The notes beneath the pieces were generated by a model. It worked only from the letters and a program-made list of their open reading frames with translations. It ran no database searches and was not told the DNA's origin. A stretch of 14,248 nt of DNA from Brevibacillus sp. (GTDB taxonomy: Bacteria; Bacillota; Bacilli; Brevibacillales; Brevibacillaceae): NCBI GenBank assembly GCA_029240815.1, contig JARDZO010000139.1, forward strand, positions 1 through 14,248, read 5' to 3'. This document shows positions 1 through 8,340 of this stretch, piece after piece (within the stretch, counting starts at the first letter, position 1; every line of letters starts with the position of its first letter). Both the position numbers and the translations under genes were made by a program.

Positions 1-36
1 GCCAAAACGTATGTCATTTACGAGCGGCGCACCTGA
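1..36 (+). CDS. possible C-terminal end of an upstream gene (partial)
   Basis: Frame 1 reads AKTYVIYERRT and then a TGA stop at 34-36. A GC-rich terminator hairpin follows about 30 bases later, as expected after a gene end. Only eleven codons are visible, so no family can be named. The alternative is that this is non-coding; frame 2 is also open but runs through the hairpin, which is less likely. Confidence 0.3.
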   Translation, partial: AKTYVIYERRT

Positions 37-60
37 CGAAAGTCGCACGACATTGTTCGT

Positions 61-91
61 GAAAACCCCGCTTGTCAGGCGGGGCTATTTT
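61..91. terminator. intrinsic terminator hairpin, possibly bidirectional
   Basis: CCCCGC (66-71) pairs perfectly with GCGGGG (79-84) around a 7-base loop. The stem is flanked by AAAA on the left and by CTATTTT on the right, so it could stop transcription on either strand. It most likely ends the gene left of the window and insulates the CAP gene promoter that follows. Confidence 0.7.
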
Positions 92-122
92 CGTCGGAAA
101 TAGATTTCCTGCCTTGTCCCTA

Positions 123-151
123 TTGTGAGAAAACACCCTGACCGCTACAAT
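123..151 (+). promoter_or_regulatory. sigma-A type promoter of the CAP-domain gene
   Basis: A -35 box TTGTGA (123-128) and a -10 box TACAAT (146-151) are separated by exactly 17 bases. They lie downstream of the terminator at 61-91 and about 35 bases before the start codon at 189. Transcription would begin near 158, leaving a short leader with the ribosome binding site AGGGGGT at 176-182. Confidence 0.65.
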
Positions 152-188
152 TACCTCCATGGCAATGCCAAATCCAGGGGGTAGATTT

Positions 189-1208
189 ATGCGTAAAAAG
201 AGTATATCCAGCATCCTCGCCGTGAGCCTTTCATTTGCTCTGTTCGGTCAAATGTTACCTGCGCATGCGGCGACAGCTTCGCCTGTCACAGCTAAGCAGG
301 CTCCAGCTACCAGCGCCTTATCGGTATACGGTATCCAGTTGGGGATGAGCACCTCTCAGGTCGAGCAAGTATTGGGTAAGCCTGCACGCAAAGACCCGAG
401 CACGACCGGAGTCGAATGGTGGATTTACAATAAAGACCTCACCCATTACATACAAGTCGGCATTCAAAATGCCAAAGTGGTCACCCTGTTCACGAATGGT
501 GCCACGTTCAATCTTAAAGGAATTGGCCTCGGAGCTACTACTGCCGCACTGCAAAAAGCATGGGGAGCTCCACAAAGCACGCTGGGAATCACGTCCACTT
601 TCAAGATCAATAACAACACGATCAACCATCCTACCTATTTGCTGAACAATCAGACGGTTACGTTTTCCATCGACCAGCTGGGTGGCAATAAAGTTGCGGG
701 CGTACGCATTTCTACCCCGGACCATTTCTCTACCATTGCCATTGGATTGATGTATCCGATCTCTTATAGCAAGCTGCCTGCCAAGCCAGTATTGACAGAC
801 GCGCAAATCAAGCAAGCCGCGCTCGCATACGAGAAAGAAAACTTCGACTTGCTCAACGTCGCCCGCACCCGAGCCAATCTCCCTGTACTTACGTGGGACG
901 ATCAAGTGGCTGCTGTGGCTCGCGCACACAGTCAAGACATGGCCCTAAACAACTATTTCAACCACGTATCTCCGACGACAGGCAGTCCATTTGACCGTTT
1001 GCAGCACGCCGATATCCTGTTTGGTTACGCAGGAGAGAACATTGCTTACGGCCAACTGGATGGAATTGAAGTGCACATGGGCTGGATGAACTCTGCCGGC
1101 CACCGCCAAAACCTGCTGAATCCCAACTTCAAGCAGATCGGTGTAGGGATCTCCTACAAAGATGGCCGTCCGTTCTACACGCAAAATTTTGTAGCGAAAA
1201 CAAAGTAA
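189..1208 (+). CDS. secreted CAP-domain protein, YlbC-like
   Basis: A 339-residue exported protein. The start at 189 is chosen over the upstream ATG at 159 because AGGGGGT lies six bases before it and because it begins with a typical signal peptide: basic MRKK, a hydrophobic core, then AHA at 25-27 before likely cleavage. Residues about 46-180 resemble the CAP-associated N-terminal domain, with two repeats of an LGMSTSQVEQVLG-type motif. Residues about 220-336 form a CAP (SCP/PR1-like) domain with HSQDMA (His247), YFNHVSP, GENIA (282-286) and GHRQNLLN (304 on). B. subtilis YlbC has the same architecture and a similar length. Bacterial CAP proteins are mostly uncharacterised, so the biochemical role is open. 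The gene stands alone and converges with the acyl-CoA ligase. I see no U-tailed terminator on its own strand. Confidence 0.9.
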   Translation: MRKKSISSILAVSLSFALFGQMLPAHAATASPVTAKQAPATSALSVYGIQLGMSTSQVEQVLGKPARKDPSTTGVEWWIYNKDLTHYIQVGIQNAKVVTLFTNGATFNLKGIGLGATTAALQKAWGAPQSTLGITSTFKINNNTINHPTYLLNNQTVTFSIDQLGGNKVAGVRISTPDHFSTIAIGLMYPISYSKLPAKPVLTDAQIKQAALAYEKENFDLLNVARTRANLPVLTWDDQVAAVARAHSQDMALNNYFNHVSPTTGSPFDRLQHADILFGYAGENIAYGQLDGIEVHMGWMNSAGHRQNLLNPNFKQIGVGISYKDGRPFYTQNFVAKTK

Positions 1209-1229
1209 AGCAGTGCCGGTTTCACACAG

Positions 1230-1289
1230 AAAAAAACCTCTCCCGAATGCTGCACGGAAATATAATTCCGTCCATGGTATCGGGAAAGG
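1230..1289 (-). terminator. two-tier intrinsic terminator of the acyl-CoA ligase gene
   Basis: On the minus strand an outer 10-bp stem, CCTTTCCCGA with TCGGGAGAGG (one T-G wobble), encloses a second 6-bp stem ACGGAA/TTCCGT. Seven consecutive T residues follow (plus 1230-1236). It begins about 10 bases after the ligase stop codon. The plus-strand side lacks a T tract, so it probably serves only the minus-strand gene. Confidence 0.85.
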
Positions 1290-1298
1290 CCTCCTCGT

Positions 1299-2792
1299 TC
1301 ATCTACCTTTTAGCAAATGCTTCATCACTTTTCCCAAGCCGTTCACCGGCAAGCTGCTGACAAAGACAACCTCAGGAATTTTGTACTCCGCCAATTTTTC
1401 TCTGCATGCATTCACGATGTCCGCTTCCGTCAATAAACTCCCTTCCTTTTTTACGACGAAAGCGCGGGGAACCTCCCCCAATGTTTCATGGGCGATACCA
1501 ACTACCGCCACTTCCAACACATCGTGGATATGGTCGATGATGTCTTCCACTTCTACTGGGTACACGTTGTCACCGCCGACGAGAATCATTTCCTTGTACC
1601 GTCCGGAAATATACAGAAACCCATCTGGATCGAGCATTCCCGCATCCCCCATATGGTACCACCCGTCAATCAGCACCGTGGCTGTCGCTTCTGGATTGTT
1701 CAAGTATCCTTTAAACAGATACGGACTCTTGACTTTCACTTCTCCCACATTTCCTGCTGGCACGTCTTCTCCCGTATCCGGATGTACAATCTTTACCTGC
1801 ACATTTTTAAATGGCCTTCCCACGGAATCTACTGACTCCATCCCCATCATCGGATGCCAACCGCTCACGAATGCCGCTTCGGTGCTGCCATATCCTTGGG
1901 TCATCGGGATTCCGAGCTCCAGGTACCTTCTGATCAGAGCAGAAGACGCTTTCGTGCCTCCTGTCGAAACAAATTTCAGCGACGATACGTCCCACTGCTT
2001 TGTGTTCATTTCCTCCAATAAGTAGGCGTACACCGAAGGAAACGCAAACATCGCCTCAATTTTCTCGGATTCGATGGTTTTTAAAATGGATACGGGATCC
2101 CCGTCTGCCAACATGACCATGGTGTTCCCACAAAAAATGTTGTAAAAAATCAATGATGTGCTGCTCATGTGAAAGAGCGGGTGAACCGCCAGAAAGCGTG
2201 CTGGATGGTCGGCGTGGGCGCGACTTCCACGCAAATAAGTATCATAGCAGCCATGGGAAATCATGCAGCCCTTGGGCGTTCCTGTCGTCCCCGACGTAAA
2301 CAAGATCACCGCGAGATCATCCTCTGTAATTTTCGCATCGGAGGGAGCAGCTATCGACTGACTGGAAAATATGTTGGCATACTCGTCACTCATATCCAAA
2401 CCGTTCCCGGCAGAGACCAGCTTCCCGACCACACCCTTGTCCCGGATCGGGGTAAGTGCTTCCACAAAATCCTGGTCATAAAATAAAATCTTTGGCTGTG
2501 CAATTTGCAGAATCCCTTCCAATTCAAAGGAAGTCAGACGCCAGTTTAGCGGAATAGCAACTGCCCCTATTTTGAGTGCTGCCATCAGGATGGTCGGATA
2601 CGGATGATCGTTTTTGCAGAGGATGCCGACAAAGTCCCCTTTCTGGACGCCGGACTCTACTAAGTAAGACGCCAACTGGTTGGTTCTTTCATCAAACTCC
2701 CGATATGTAAACAAACGACTTCCCGAAACAAGCGCCTCAACATCAGGTGATTCTAATGCTCGGTCTTTCAAATAATTGTGCAATGTCCCCAT
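1299..2792 (-). CDS. AMP-binding acyl-CoA synthetase (fatty acid-CoA ligase)
   Basis: A 497-residue adenylate-forming enzyme that activates a carboxylic acid, probably a medium or long fatty acid, to its acyl-AMP and then acyl-CoA. Visible ANL-superfamily motifs, in order: TSGTTGTPKG (166-175), YGSTE (301-305), the hinge region with GD (Asp383) and GRYKEM (Arg398), and the C-terminal catalytic lysine in NGLGKVMK (Lys488). The length fits FadD/LcfB-like ligases. The start at 2792 is preferred over the longer frame because TTTTGGAGG lies about 7 bases upstream; the extra 28 codons at 2876 lack such a site. The gene appears monocistronic: a terminator lies upstream (2880-2914) and another downstream (1230-1289). 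A weak promoter (TTGTGT, 17 bases, TAAAAC) may overlap the upstream terminator tail. The acid substrate cannot be read from the sequence. Confidence 0.9.
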   Translation of the reverse strand: MGTLHNYLKDRALESPDVEALVSGSRLFTYREFDERTNQLASYLVESGVQKGDFVGILCKNDHPYPTILMAALKIGAVAIPLNWRLTSFELEGILQIAQPKILFYDQDFVEALTPIRDKGVVGKLVSAGNGLDMSDEYANIFSSQSIAAPSDAKITEDDLAVILFTSGTTGTPKGCMISHGCYDTYLRGSRAHADHPARFLAVHPLFHMSSTSLIFYNIFCGNTMVMLADGDPVSILKTIESEKIEAMFAFPSVYAYLLEEMNTKQWDVSSLKFVSTGGTKASSALIRRYLELGIPMTQGYGSTEAAFVSGWHPMMGMESVDSVGRPFKNVQVKIVHPDTGEDVPAGNVGEVKVKSPYLFKGYLNNPEATATVLIDGWYHMGDAGMLDPDGFLYISGRYKEMILVGGDNVYPVEVEDIIDHIHDVLEVAVVGIAHETLGEVPRAFVVKKEGSLLTEADIVNACREKLAEYKIPEVVFVSSLPVNGLGKVMKHLLKGR

Positions 2793-2879
2793 CGTGAAAC
2801 CTCCAAAAGTAATGACCGTCCCATTTCTCGTTAATATGCGCCGTTTCTGCCGTTTTACACCAGCTCCGATCGCCACACA

Positions 2880-2914
2880 AAAAAGACTCCCCTTTTACTG
2901 GGAGAGTCTTTTCA
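2880..2914. terminator. bidirectional intrinsic terminator
   Basis: AAAAGACTCCCC (2881-2892) pairs with GGGAGAGTCTTTT (2900-2912) with one bulged A. On the minus strand six T residues follow the stem, so it terminates the small membrane-protein gene. On the plus strand only four T residues follow, a weaker signal. Confidence 0.8.
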
Positions 2915-2930
2915 ACCTTCTTTTCCTGTT

Positions 2931-3068
2931 CTATTGCACCGTTACTTTAGTGGCAGCAGGAGCGGGCGGCGTCGGGCTGTCATCGGAAAAGAACGGAATA
3001 ATCACCAGACTGATCACGAAAAACAAGATCCAGACGATTCCCCGCTTGAAAATACACGGAGTAAGCAT
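2931..3068 (-). CDS. small single-pass membrane protein, 45 residues
   Basis: The frame opens with ATG at 3066-3068, preceded by AAGGGG about nine bases upstream, and ends with TAG at 2931-2933. The protein begins MLTPCIFKRG, has one hydrophobic stretch at about residues 10-27 (IVWILFFVISLVIIPFF region) and ends in a Pro/Ala-rich polar tail, SDDSPTPPAPAATKVTVQ. The Lys-Arg before the helix suggests the short N-terminus is cytoplasmic and the tail outside. It has an upstream terminator (3181-3215) and a downstream one (2880-2914), so it looks like an independent small transcript. I do not recognise a family. The coding call rests on ribosome binding site, a clean membrane segment and dedicated terminators. 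Confidence 0.65.
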   Translation of the reverse strand: MLTPCIFKRGIVWILFFVISLVIIPFFSDDSPTPPAPAATKVTVQ

Positions 3069-3084
3069 CGGGTCAACCCCTTCC

Positions 3085-3115
3085 AAGCGTATCTTACCTT
3101 ACTATATTTACGCTT
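3085..3115 (-). repeat. inverted repeat upstream of the small membrane-protein gene
   Basis: AAGCGTA (3085-3091) and TACGCTT (3109-3115) form a perfect 7-bp inverted repeat with a 17-base AT-rich spacer. It lies 17 bases upstream of the small protein start codon. It could be a leader hairpin or an operator; the sequence does not decide. Confidence 0.4.
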
Positions 3116-3180
3116 CCCTCCCCTGCGCCCGTTTATTCTTTCTTTCCTTTTTTATTGTCATTTTTTTATTTTCTGGAATG

Positions 3181-3215
3181 AAAAAAGGTGCCTCCTCGTT
3201 GCCGAGACAGACACC
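3181..3215 (-). terminator. intrinsic terminator of the ABC-ABC-MFS operon
   Basis: On the minus strand GGTGTCT pairs with AGGCACC (one wobble). It encloses CTCG-GCAA-CGAG, a stem capped by a GNRA tetraloop, and TTTTTT follows (plus 3181-3186). It begins about 18 bases after the MFS stop codon. Confidence 0.85.
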
Positions 3216-3233
3216 CGCTGTAGGTTGTTGCGA

Positions 3234-4418
3234 TTAGCCTTGCTTTTGTATCGGTACCGGGACGTGCTCGGAATGCGGAGTTCCACGTCGAACAGCCAGG
3301 CAAGCAGCGGCAAAAACGAGCAGAAACGCCCCCATGAGCCAGAAAATGGTCCAAGGCTCCCAGACTTCCATCAACACACCGTTTACGTTTGGAGCCAAAA
3401 TACTGGCGATTCCAAAATTGATACCCGCGATGATTCCGGCAGTCGGTACCATCGAAGCAGGCAAAATATCTGCTGCAAAAGCCAAACCCAGTGAATAAAA
3501 CGAGCCGACAGCCGCTCCAGCGATGGCGAGCAGCAGCATCATCAGCCAGACGTTCTCCCCCGAGAGAGGGAAGAGGAAAAAGGCGATGCCGCCGATCAAG
3601 GCACAAGCCGTCATGACCCGCTTGCGTCCAATCTTGTCACTCAAAGAACCCAGTGGCATTTGCAGAATGATGCTTCCAACGACAAAGGATGGCAAGATAA
3701 CGGAAACCCATTCAATCGAAAGTCCCGTACGCAAAGCGTAGACCGGAAAGCTCCCGTTCAACGATGTCTCCATGAAGCCGTATAAAAACGATGGGATTAA
3801 CGCCAACCAACCAAGGCGCAGCACGACAGCATATTTGTTTTGCTTCTTTTCCGTCTGAACGATTTCATCCGGGAACTCATTTTTCATGCGACCGAGCAAT
3901 CCAAATGCGACCGCATACAAGATAATCAGCGTTCCAAACGGCACCCACAATCCGAATGGCAGCAGGTTCAAGCCCAGAGGTCCTGCACTAAAGCCCACGC
4001 CATACGCCAGCCCATAGATGGAGAGATCACGACCGCGATTTTGCGGTGCCGCAATCTTGGTCACCCACATCTGGCTGGAGTAGTGCAGTCCCGAATCGCC
4101 AATTCCCATCAAAAGACGCAGCACGAACCAGACGGCCAAATGAGAAAACATCGGAATTAGCGCAGTCGCTACTGTCACAAGCACCAGCCCGGAAATAATG
4201 GTCGTGCGGTAGCCAAATTTCCTGAGCGGAATTTCGAGAAACGGCGAGATCAGCACCATGCCGATGTACAACGCGGCTGCATTCAGCCCGTTCATCATCG
4301 AGGAGACGCCTTGTTTTTCCAGCAAAACCGCCAACAGAGGAATGCTCAACCCCTGGCTAAGTCCGGCGATTGCTACTACTAAAATCAACACCCAAAAGGT
4401 GTAACGCGAGGCTGCCAT
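3234..4418 (-). CDS. MFS family transporter
   Basis: A 394-residue integral membrane protein with about twelve hydrophobic segments, the size usual for major facilitator drug or sugar-efflux permeases. The loop motif GSLSDKIGRKR at 257-267 matches the conserved MFS loop motif. A central charged loop at about 176-196 (MKNEFPDEIVQTEKKQNK region) separates the two six-helix halves. The start at 4418 is chosen because AAAGGAG lies about ten bases upstream; the longer frame from 4463 lacks a good site. It is the third gene of the operon, 47 bases after the BmrD-like gene, with no terminator between them. This suggests an efflux role beside the ABC exporter, but the substrate is unknown. Confidence 0.88.
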   Translation of the reverse strand: MAASRYTFWVLILVVAIAGLSQGLSIPLLAVLLEKQGVSSMMNGLNAAALYIGMVLISPFLEIPLRKFGYRTTIISGLVLVTVATALIPMFSHLAVWFVLRLLMGIGDSGLHYSSQMWVTKIAAPQNRGRDLSIYGLAYGVGFSAGPLGLNLLPFGLWVPFGTLIILYAVAFGLLGRMKNEFPDEIVQTEKKQNKYAVVLRLGWLALIPSFLYGFMETSLNGSFPVYALRTGLSIEWVSVILPSFVVGSIILQMPLGSLSDKIGRKRVMTACALIGGIAFFLFPLSGENVWLMMLLLAIAGAAVGSFYSLGLAFAADILPASMVPTAGIIAGINFGIASILAPNVNGVLMEVWEPWTIFWLMGAFLLVFAAACLAVRRGTPHSEHVPVPIQKQG

Positions 4419-4465
4419 CGGTGTTGATCTCCTTTCATCATATTTTCGTTCCAACATCAACATCT

Positions 4466-6568
4466 CTACCCATTCATTGTAACGGATACATTTCCTTGCT
4501 GGAGTTGGTACATTTTTCGATACACCCCATCCTGTTCCATCAGTTCCTCATGGGTTCCCCGCTCCACGACTTCCCCACGCGACAACACCAGGATCTGATC
4601 CGCATGCTGGATGGTCGACAACCGATGGGCAATGATAAAGGTCGTGCGTCCGCGGGACAAGACATGCAAGGCTTCCTGAATCGCGGACTCGGTCTCGCTA
4701 TCGATACTCGCGGTTGCCTCATCCAGGATGAGAATAGCGGGATCTGCTGCTAAGGCCCTTGCAAACGAAATCAGCTGGCGTTGACCCGCAGACAAGGTCA
4801 TGCCCCGTTCCACAACAGGTTCCTCATATCCCCCAGGAAGCTGTCGGATAAATTCGTCTGCCCGTACCGCCTCTGCCGCACGCCGAACCACATCGTCTGT
4901 GATGCCTTCATTGTACATGCGGATATTGAAGCCGATGCTGCCCGTAAACAAAAACGGATCTTGCAGGACTAATCCGACATGGCGACGCAATGCCTGTGTA
5001 TCGATGCTGTTCATGTCCGTACCGTCGATCAGGATCTTCCCATCGGTCACCGGATAATACCCGAGCAGCAGGTTCATCAAGGAGCTTTTCCCAGACCCTG
5101 TATGCCCGACCAATGCAATCGTCTGACCTGGCTTCGCCGTGAACGAGACATTCTTCAACACATACTCATCACCCGTATAGGCAAACGAAACGTTATCGAA
5201 GACCACTTCTCCCTGCGGCCGCTCGATCGGCTGGTCTGCGGTACCTTTTGGCGTTTCCTGCTCAGTATCGAGGATGTCAAACACGCGCTTTGCCGAAATC
5301 GTAGCCTGCTGGAGCTGAGAAAGTCGGTTCATGATCATATTGATTGGCTCGAAGAAGCGACCCATATAGTCGACAAAGGCAAACAACGCACCAAAGGATA
5401 TCGCACTGTGAAAGGAAGTGGAGCCGTAGTACCAGACGATGAGGGTCAACACCACTTTCCAGATCAAGTCTACAGCCGGTCTCAGCAAGAGCGACTCCAG
5501 ATTGTTTTCCTTCAGCTTGACTCTGAAATATTCTTCGTTCACCTCGCGAAACTCGTCCTGTACCCCTTTTTCACGTCGAAACGCTTGAACAATCGACATA
5601 TTCTGGATCATCTCGTTAATCGTCGCATTCATATCGCTCAAGCGGGAACGAATGATGGCGTAATAACGCGAGCTGTATTTCTGATAGACAGCAACAAGCA
5701 CCACCAGCACCGGAACCGTCAAAAAGCAGATCAGCGCCAGCTCTGGCTGGAGTATATACAGCGCAATGAGGATCCCGATCAGATAGATGCCGTTTTGCAC
5801 AAACGTCGCCAGCACACTGACGTACAGCTCACGTATCGCTTCCGTATCATTACTGACACGAGAGACGAGCGAGCCGACTGGCGTTTTGTCAAAAAAGGAG
5901 ACGGGAAGCTTTTGCAAATGCATGAACAGCTTCATCCGCATCTGCTGAATGATTCGCTGCGCGATCGTCTGGAGCCACAAAATTTGAATGTAGTTAAAGC
6001 CTGCCGACAGCAAAATCAGAACTGCGTAACCAACGGACAACCAGATAATCGGCATCATTTCGCCCTGGTACATCGCTTTTACTTCTGCAGCAGTCAGACG
6101 TATACCAGTCATCCCCGGACTTGTTGCCGTACTTTCCGCACCCTTCCCTGTGAGCACTTCTATCCGCTCACGGCCATTCTCCGCAGGAAGAGGCGTAATC
6201 CGTTTTTCTTCGTTCTGATTGACGTTCCCATTTACGAGATAATATATCGTTCCCTCCGCCAGAATGCTTACCTGTTTGGCTTGCGTACTTTGCGGAGCTA
6301 CTCCTGCTTCTTCGAGCACATCCTGTCGAACATAGTACTTACCATTCAACTCCACGGCCGCATTCGCTACCGCCTGTGGTCGCTCACTATATTCAAACCA
6401 CGGCTTTTGAATCGCGAGGATGTGATTGTCGATCATCACCTTCGCCAAAAACGGTCCCGCCAGCTCCGCACTGGTACCGAGCAAGAGCAAAATCAGCGCC
6501 CCCACTATCTGTTTCTGGAACGGTCTGGCGTAATTGGTCAGACGTTTCCATACGTTTTGCCCGCTCAT
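4466..6568 (-). CDS. bmrD: heterodimeric multidrug ABC exporter, BmrD/YheH-like subunit
   Basis: A 700-residue half-transporter with a membrane domain fused to a nucleotide-binding domain. Walker A GHTGSGKS is at 488-495, the signature is the non-canonical LSAGQ (592-596), Walker B has the catalytic Glu617 in ILILDEA, and the H-loop His is 648. Helix 1 (about 20-45) is followed by a polar insertion of about 120 residues (50-170) before helix 2. BmrD of B. subtilis has a comparable extracellular domain. The canonical Glu pairs with the degenerate site of the partner encoded just upstream, as expected of an asymmetric heterodimer. The start ATG follows GGGAGGAG by about nine bases and lies 21 bases after the partner's stop. 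In the family the pair exports hydrophobic drugs out of the cell using ATP; the substrate here is inferred only. Confidence 0.92.
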   Translation of the reverse strand: MSGQNVWKRLTNYARPFQKQIVGALILLLLGTSAELAGPFLAKVMIDNHILAIQKPWFEYSERPQAVANAAVELNGKYYVRQDVLEEAGVAPQSTQAKQVSILAEGTIYYLVNGNVNQNEEKRITPLPAENGRERIEVLTGKGAESTATSPGMTGIRLTAAEVKAMYQGEMMPIIWLSVGYAVLILLSAGFNYIQILWLQTIAQRIIQQMRMKLFMHLQKLPVSFFDKTPVGSLVSRVSNDTEAIRELYVSVLATFVQNGIYLIGILIALYILQPELALICFLTVPVLVVLVAVYQKYSSRYYAIIRSRLSDMNATINEMIQNMSIVQAFRREKGVQDEFREVNEEYFRVKLKENNLESLLLRPAVDLIWKVVLTLIVWYYGSTSFHSAISFGALFAFVDYMGRFFEPINMIMNRLSQLQQATISAKRVFDILDTEQETPKGTADQPIERPQGEVVFDNVSFAYTGDEYVLKNVSFTAKPGQTIALVGHTGSGKSSLMNLLLGYYPVTDGKILIDGTDMNSIDTQALRRHVGLVLQDPFLFTGSIGFNIRMYNEGITDDVVRRAAEAVRADEFIRQLPGGYEEPVVERGMTLSAGQRQLISFARALAADPAILILDEATASIDSETESAIQEALHVLSRGRTTFIIAHRLSTIQHADQILVLSRGEVVERGTHEELMEQDGVYRKMYQLQQGNVSVTMNG

Positions 6569-6589
6569 GAAACGCTCTCCTCCCTGTCC

Positions 6590-8332
6590 CTAACCGGCGA
6601 CATCCTGCTCCATCTGCTGGCGCTTGAACTGTTCGGCATACCAGCCATTTTGCTGCATCAGCTCATCATGCGTGCCTCGTTCCACAATCTGTCCCTCATC
6701 TAACACGAGAATCAGTTGGGCGTGCTGCACGGCAGACAATCGATGCGCCGTAATAATCGTCGTTTTGCCCGTTCTCTCCTGTCGCAAGTGGCGCAAGATG
6801 CTTTCCTCGGTACGAGCATCCACAGCAGAAAGTGAATCGTCCAAGATCAAAATATCTGCATCCATCAACAAGGCGCGGGCGATGGAAATTCGTTGCTTTT
6901 GCCCTCCGGAGAGCGTGACACCTTTCTCCCCGACCATGGTTTGCACGCCTTCTCTGAACTGTAAAAGGTCACTTCCCATTTCAGCCAGCTCCAAAGCGTG
7001 CAGCACTTCCTCTGCCGAAGCTCCCGGTTTCCCGAAAGCCACATTGGCCTCGATGCTCCGTGAGAAGAGCAGATGCTCCTGAGGCACGTAGCCGATCTTT
7101 TCGCGCAAAGCGGAGAGCGACAGCGATTCGATCGGTACACCGCCTACGAAGAGCGAGCTTTCATTCATTTGGTACTGATGCAGCAAGGAACGGCAAAAGG
7201 TCGACTTTCCACTGCCTGTGCGCCCAACGATTCCAAGCGTTTCGCCTTCTCCCAGCGTAAAGGTGATATCACGCAAGGCAGGCTTTTCAGTGCCTGGATA
7301 AGTAAAAGTAAAATGACGAGCTTCTACTGTATTGGAAGCGACGGCAGACACTGGATGCTCCTGTTCCGCTACATCCGGCTCCTCCACCAGCAGCTCCGAG
7401 AGTCGTTTATGCGAAGCCCCACCGCGCTGAAGTACGTTGACCAGCCAGCCAAATGCGAACATCGGCCAGATCAACAGCCCCAGATACAGGTTAAACGCAA
7501 CCAAATCCCCCAAGGAAATAACACTCGTAAAGACGAGATACGTCCCATATCCCAATCCGATCAAAAAGCTGAAGCCGATAATGATGGCAATTGTCGGCTC
7601 AAACAAGGCGTCGATGCGAGACACGCTCACATTTCGTTCGAGCGTCTTTTCACTCACGCGTCGATAAGCCTCCACATCCGCTTTTTCCTGAACAAACGCA
7701 CGCAGTACCCGAACCCCTGAAACGGATTGCTGGACATGGTCGTTCATTTCGCCGAATGCTTCCTGCGCCAAGTAAAAGCGCTCATGCAGCAGCCTTCCAT
7801 AATACGCCGTCGACCAAGCCAAAAAAGGCATGGGAATCAAGGCGGCCAGTGTCAGCTTCCAATCAATGGACGACAGCATGACGATCAAGGTCAACAGCGT
7901 CATGAACAAGGCATCCACCAGTGTCAGCACACCAGTGCTCGCCGTTTGTTCAATGGCAGGTATATCGTTGGTGGCCACAGCCATCAGATCCCCGCTGCGC
8001 TTGCGATGATAAAAGGAAGGCGACATGTGTGTCAGATGGGAAAATAGCCGCTCCCGCAACGTTTTTTCCAAAATCAACGCTCCCCCATTCAAGAGGTAAC
8101 GCCACATATATCGCATGCCGTACAAGACCAGACCAAGAGATAGTAAGATCAGGACGGTTTTCATCAAATCCGCTGTCGTCAAGGAGCTGTTGCGAATGGA
8201 ATCGACTGTATCTCCAATCAGGCGCGGCGGCCATAATACGAGGACATCGATGAGAAACAAAAAGGTAATGCCGATCGAATATCGCTTCCAGTGAGCCTTG
8301 AAAAACCAGGACAATTGACGTAATGTCTGCAA
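6590..8332 (-). CDS. bmrC: heterodimeric multidrug ABC exporter, BmrC/YheI-like subunit
   Basis: A 580-residue half-transporter: six membrane helices (about 15-300), then an ATPase domain with Walker A GRTGSGKS (370-377), canonical LSGGQ (474-478), Walker B ending in Asp498-Asp499, and H-loop His530. Asp499 stands where the catalytic Glu normally is, the hallmark of the degenerate site in BmrC, TM287 and similar proteins. Together with LSAGQ of the partner it would form the non-hydrolysing ATP site. The N-terminal pattern LSWFFKAHW resembles YheI. I prefer the TTG start at 8332, eight bases after AGAGG. The alternative GTG at 8341 directly abuts that site, giving 583 residues. It is the first gene of a three-gene efflux operon. 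Confidence 0.92.
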   Translation of the reverse strand: MQTLRQLSWFFKAHWKRYSIGITFLFLIDVLVLWPPRLIGDTVDSIRNSSLTTADLMKTVLILLSLGLVLYGMRYMWRYLLNGGALILEKTLRERLFSHLTHMSPSFYHRKRSGDLMAVATNDIPAIEQTASTGVLTLVDALFMTLLTLIVMLSSIDWKLTLAALIPMPFLAWSTAYYGRLLHERFYLAQEAFGEMNDHVQQSVSGVRVLRAFVQEKADVEAYRRVSEKTLERNVSVSRIDALFEPTIAIIIGFSFLIGLGYGTYLVFTSVISLGDLVAFNLYLGLLIWPMFAFGWLVNVLQRGGASHKRLSELLVEEPDVAEQEHPVSAVASNTVEARHFTFTYPGTEKPALRDITFTLGEGETLGIVGRTGSGKSTFCRSLLHQYQMNESSLFVGGVPIESLSLSALREKIGYVPQEHLLFSRSIEANVAFGKPGASAEEVLHALELAEMGSDLLQFREGVQTMVGEKGVTLSGGQKQRISIARALLMDADILILDDSLSAVDARTEESILRHLRQERTGKTTIITAHRLSAVQHAQLILVLDEGQIVERGTHDELMQQNGWYAEQFKRQQMEQDVAG

Positions 8333-8340
8333 ACCGTTCA

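Noticed and set aside
318..935. Minus-strand open frame of 205 codons within the CAP gene
   Set aside because: It is a shadow of a well-supported secreted protein with matching signal peptide and CAP motifs.
4979..6703. Plus-strand open frame of 574 codons opposite the exporter genes
   Set aside because: It is antisense to the BmrD-like gene and the end of the BmrC-like gene. Its composition (many His, Arg, Gln) is typical of a shadow frame, and it has no recognisable domain.
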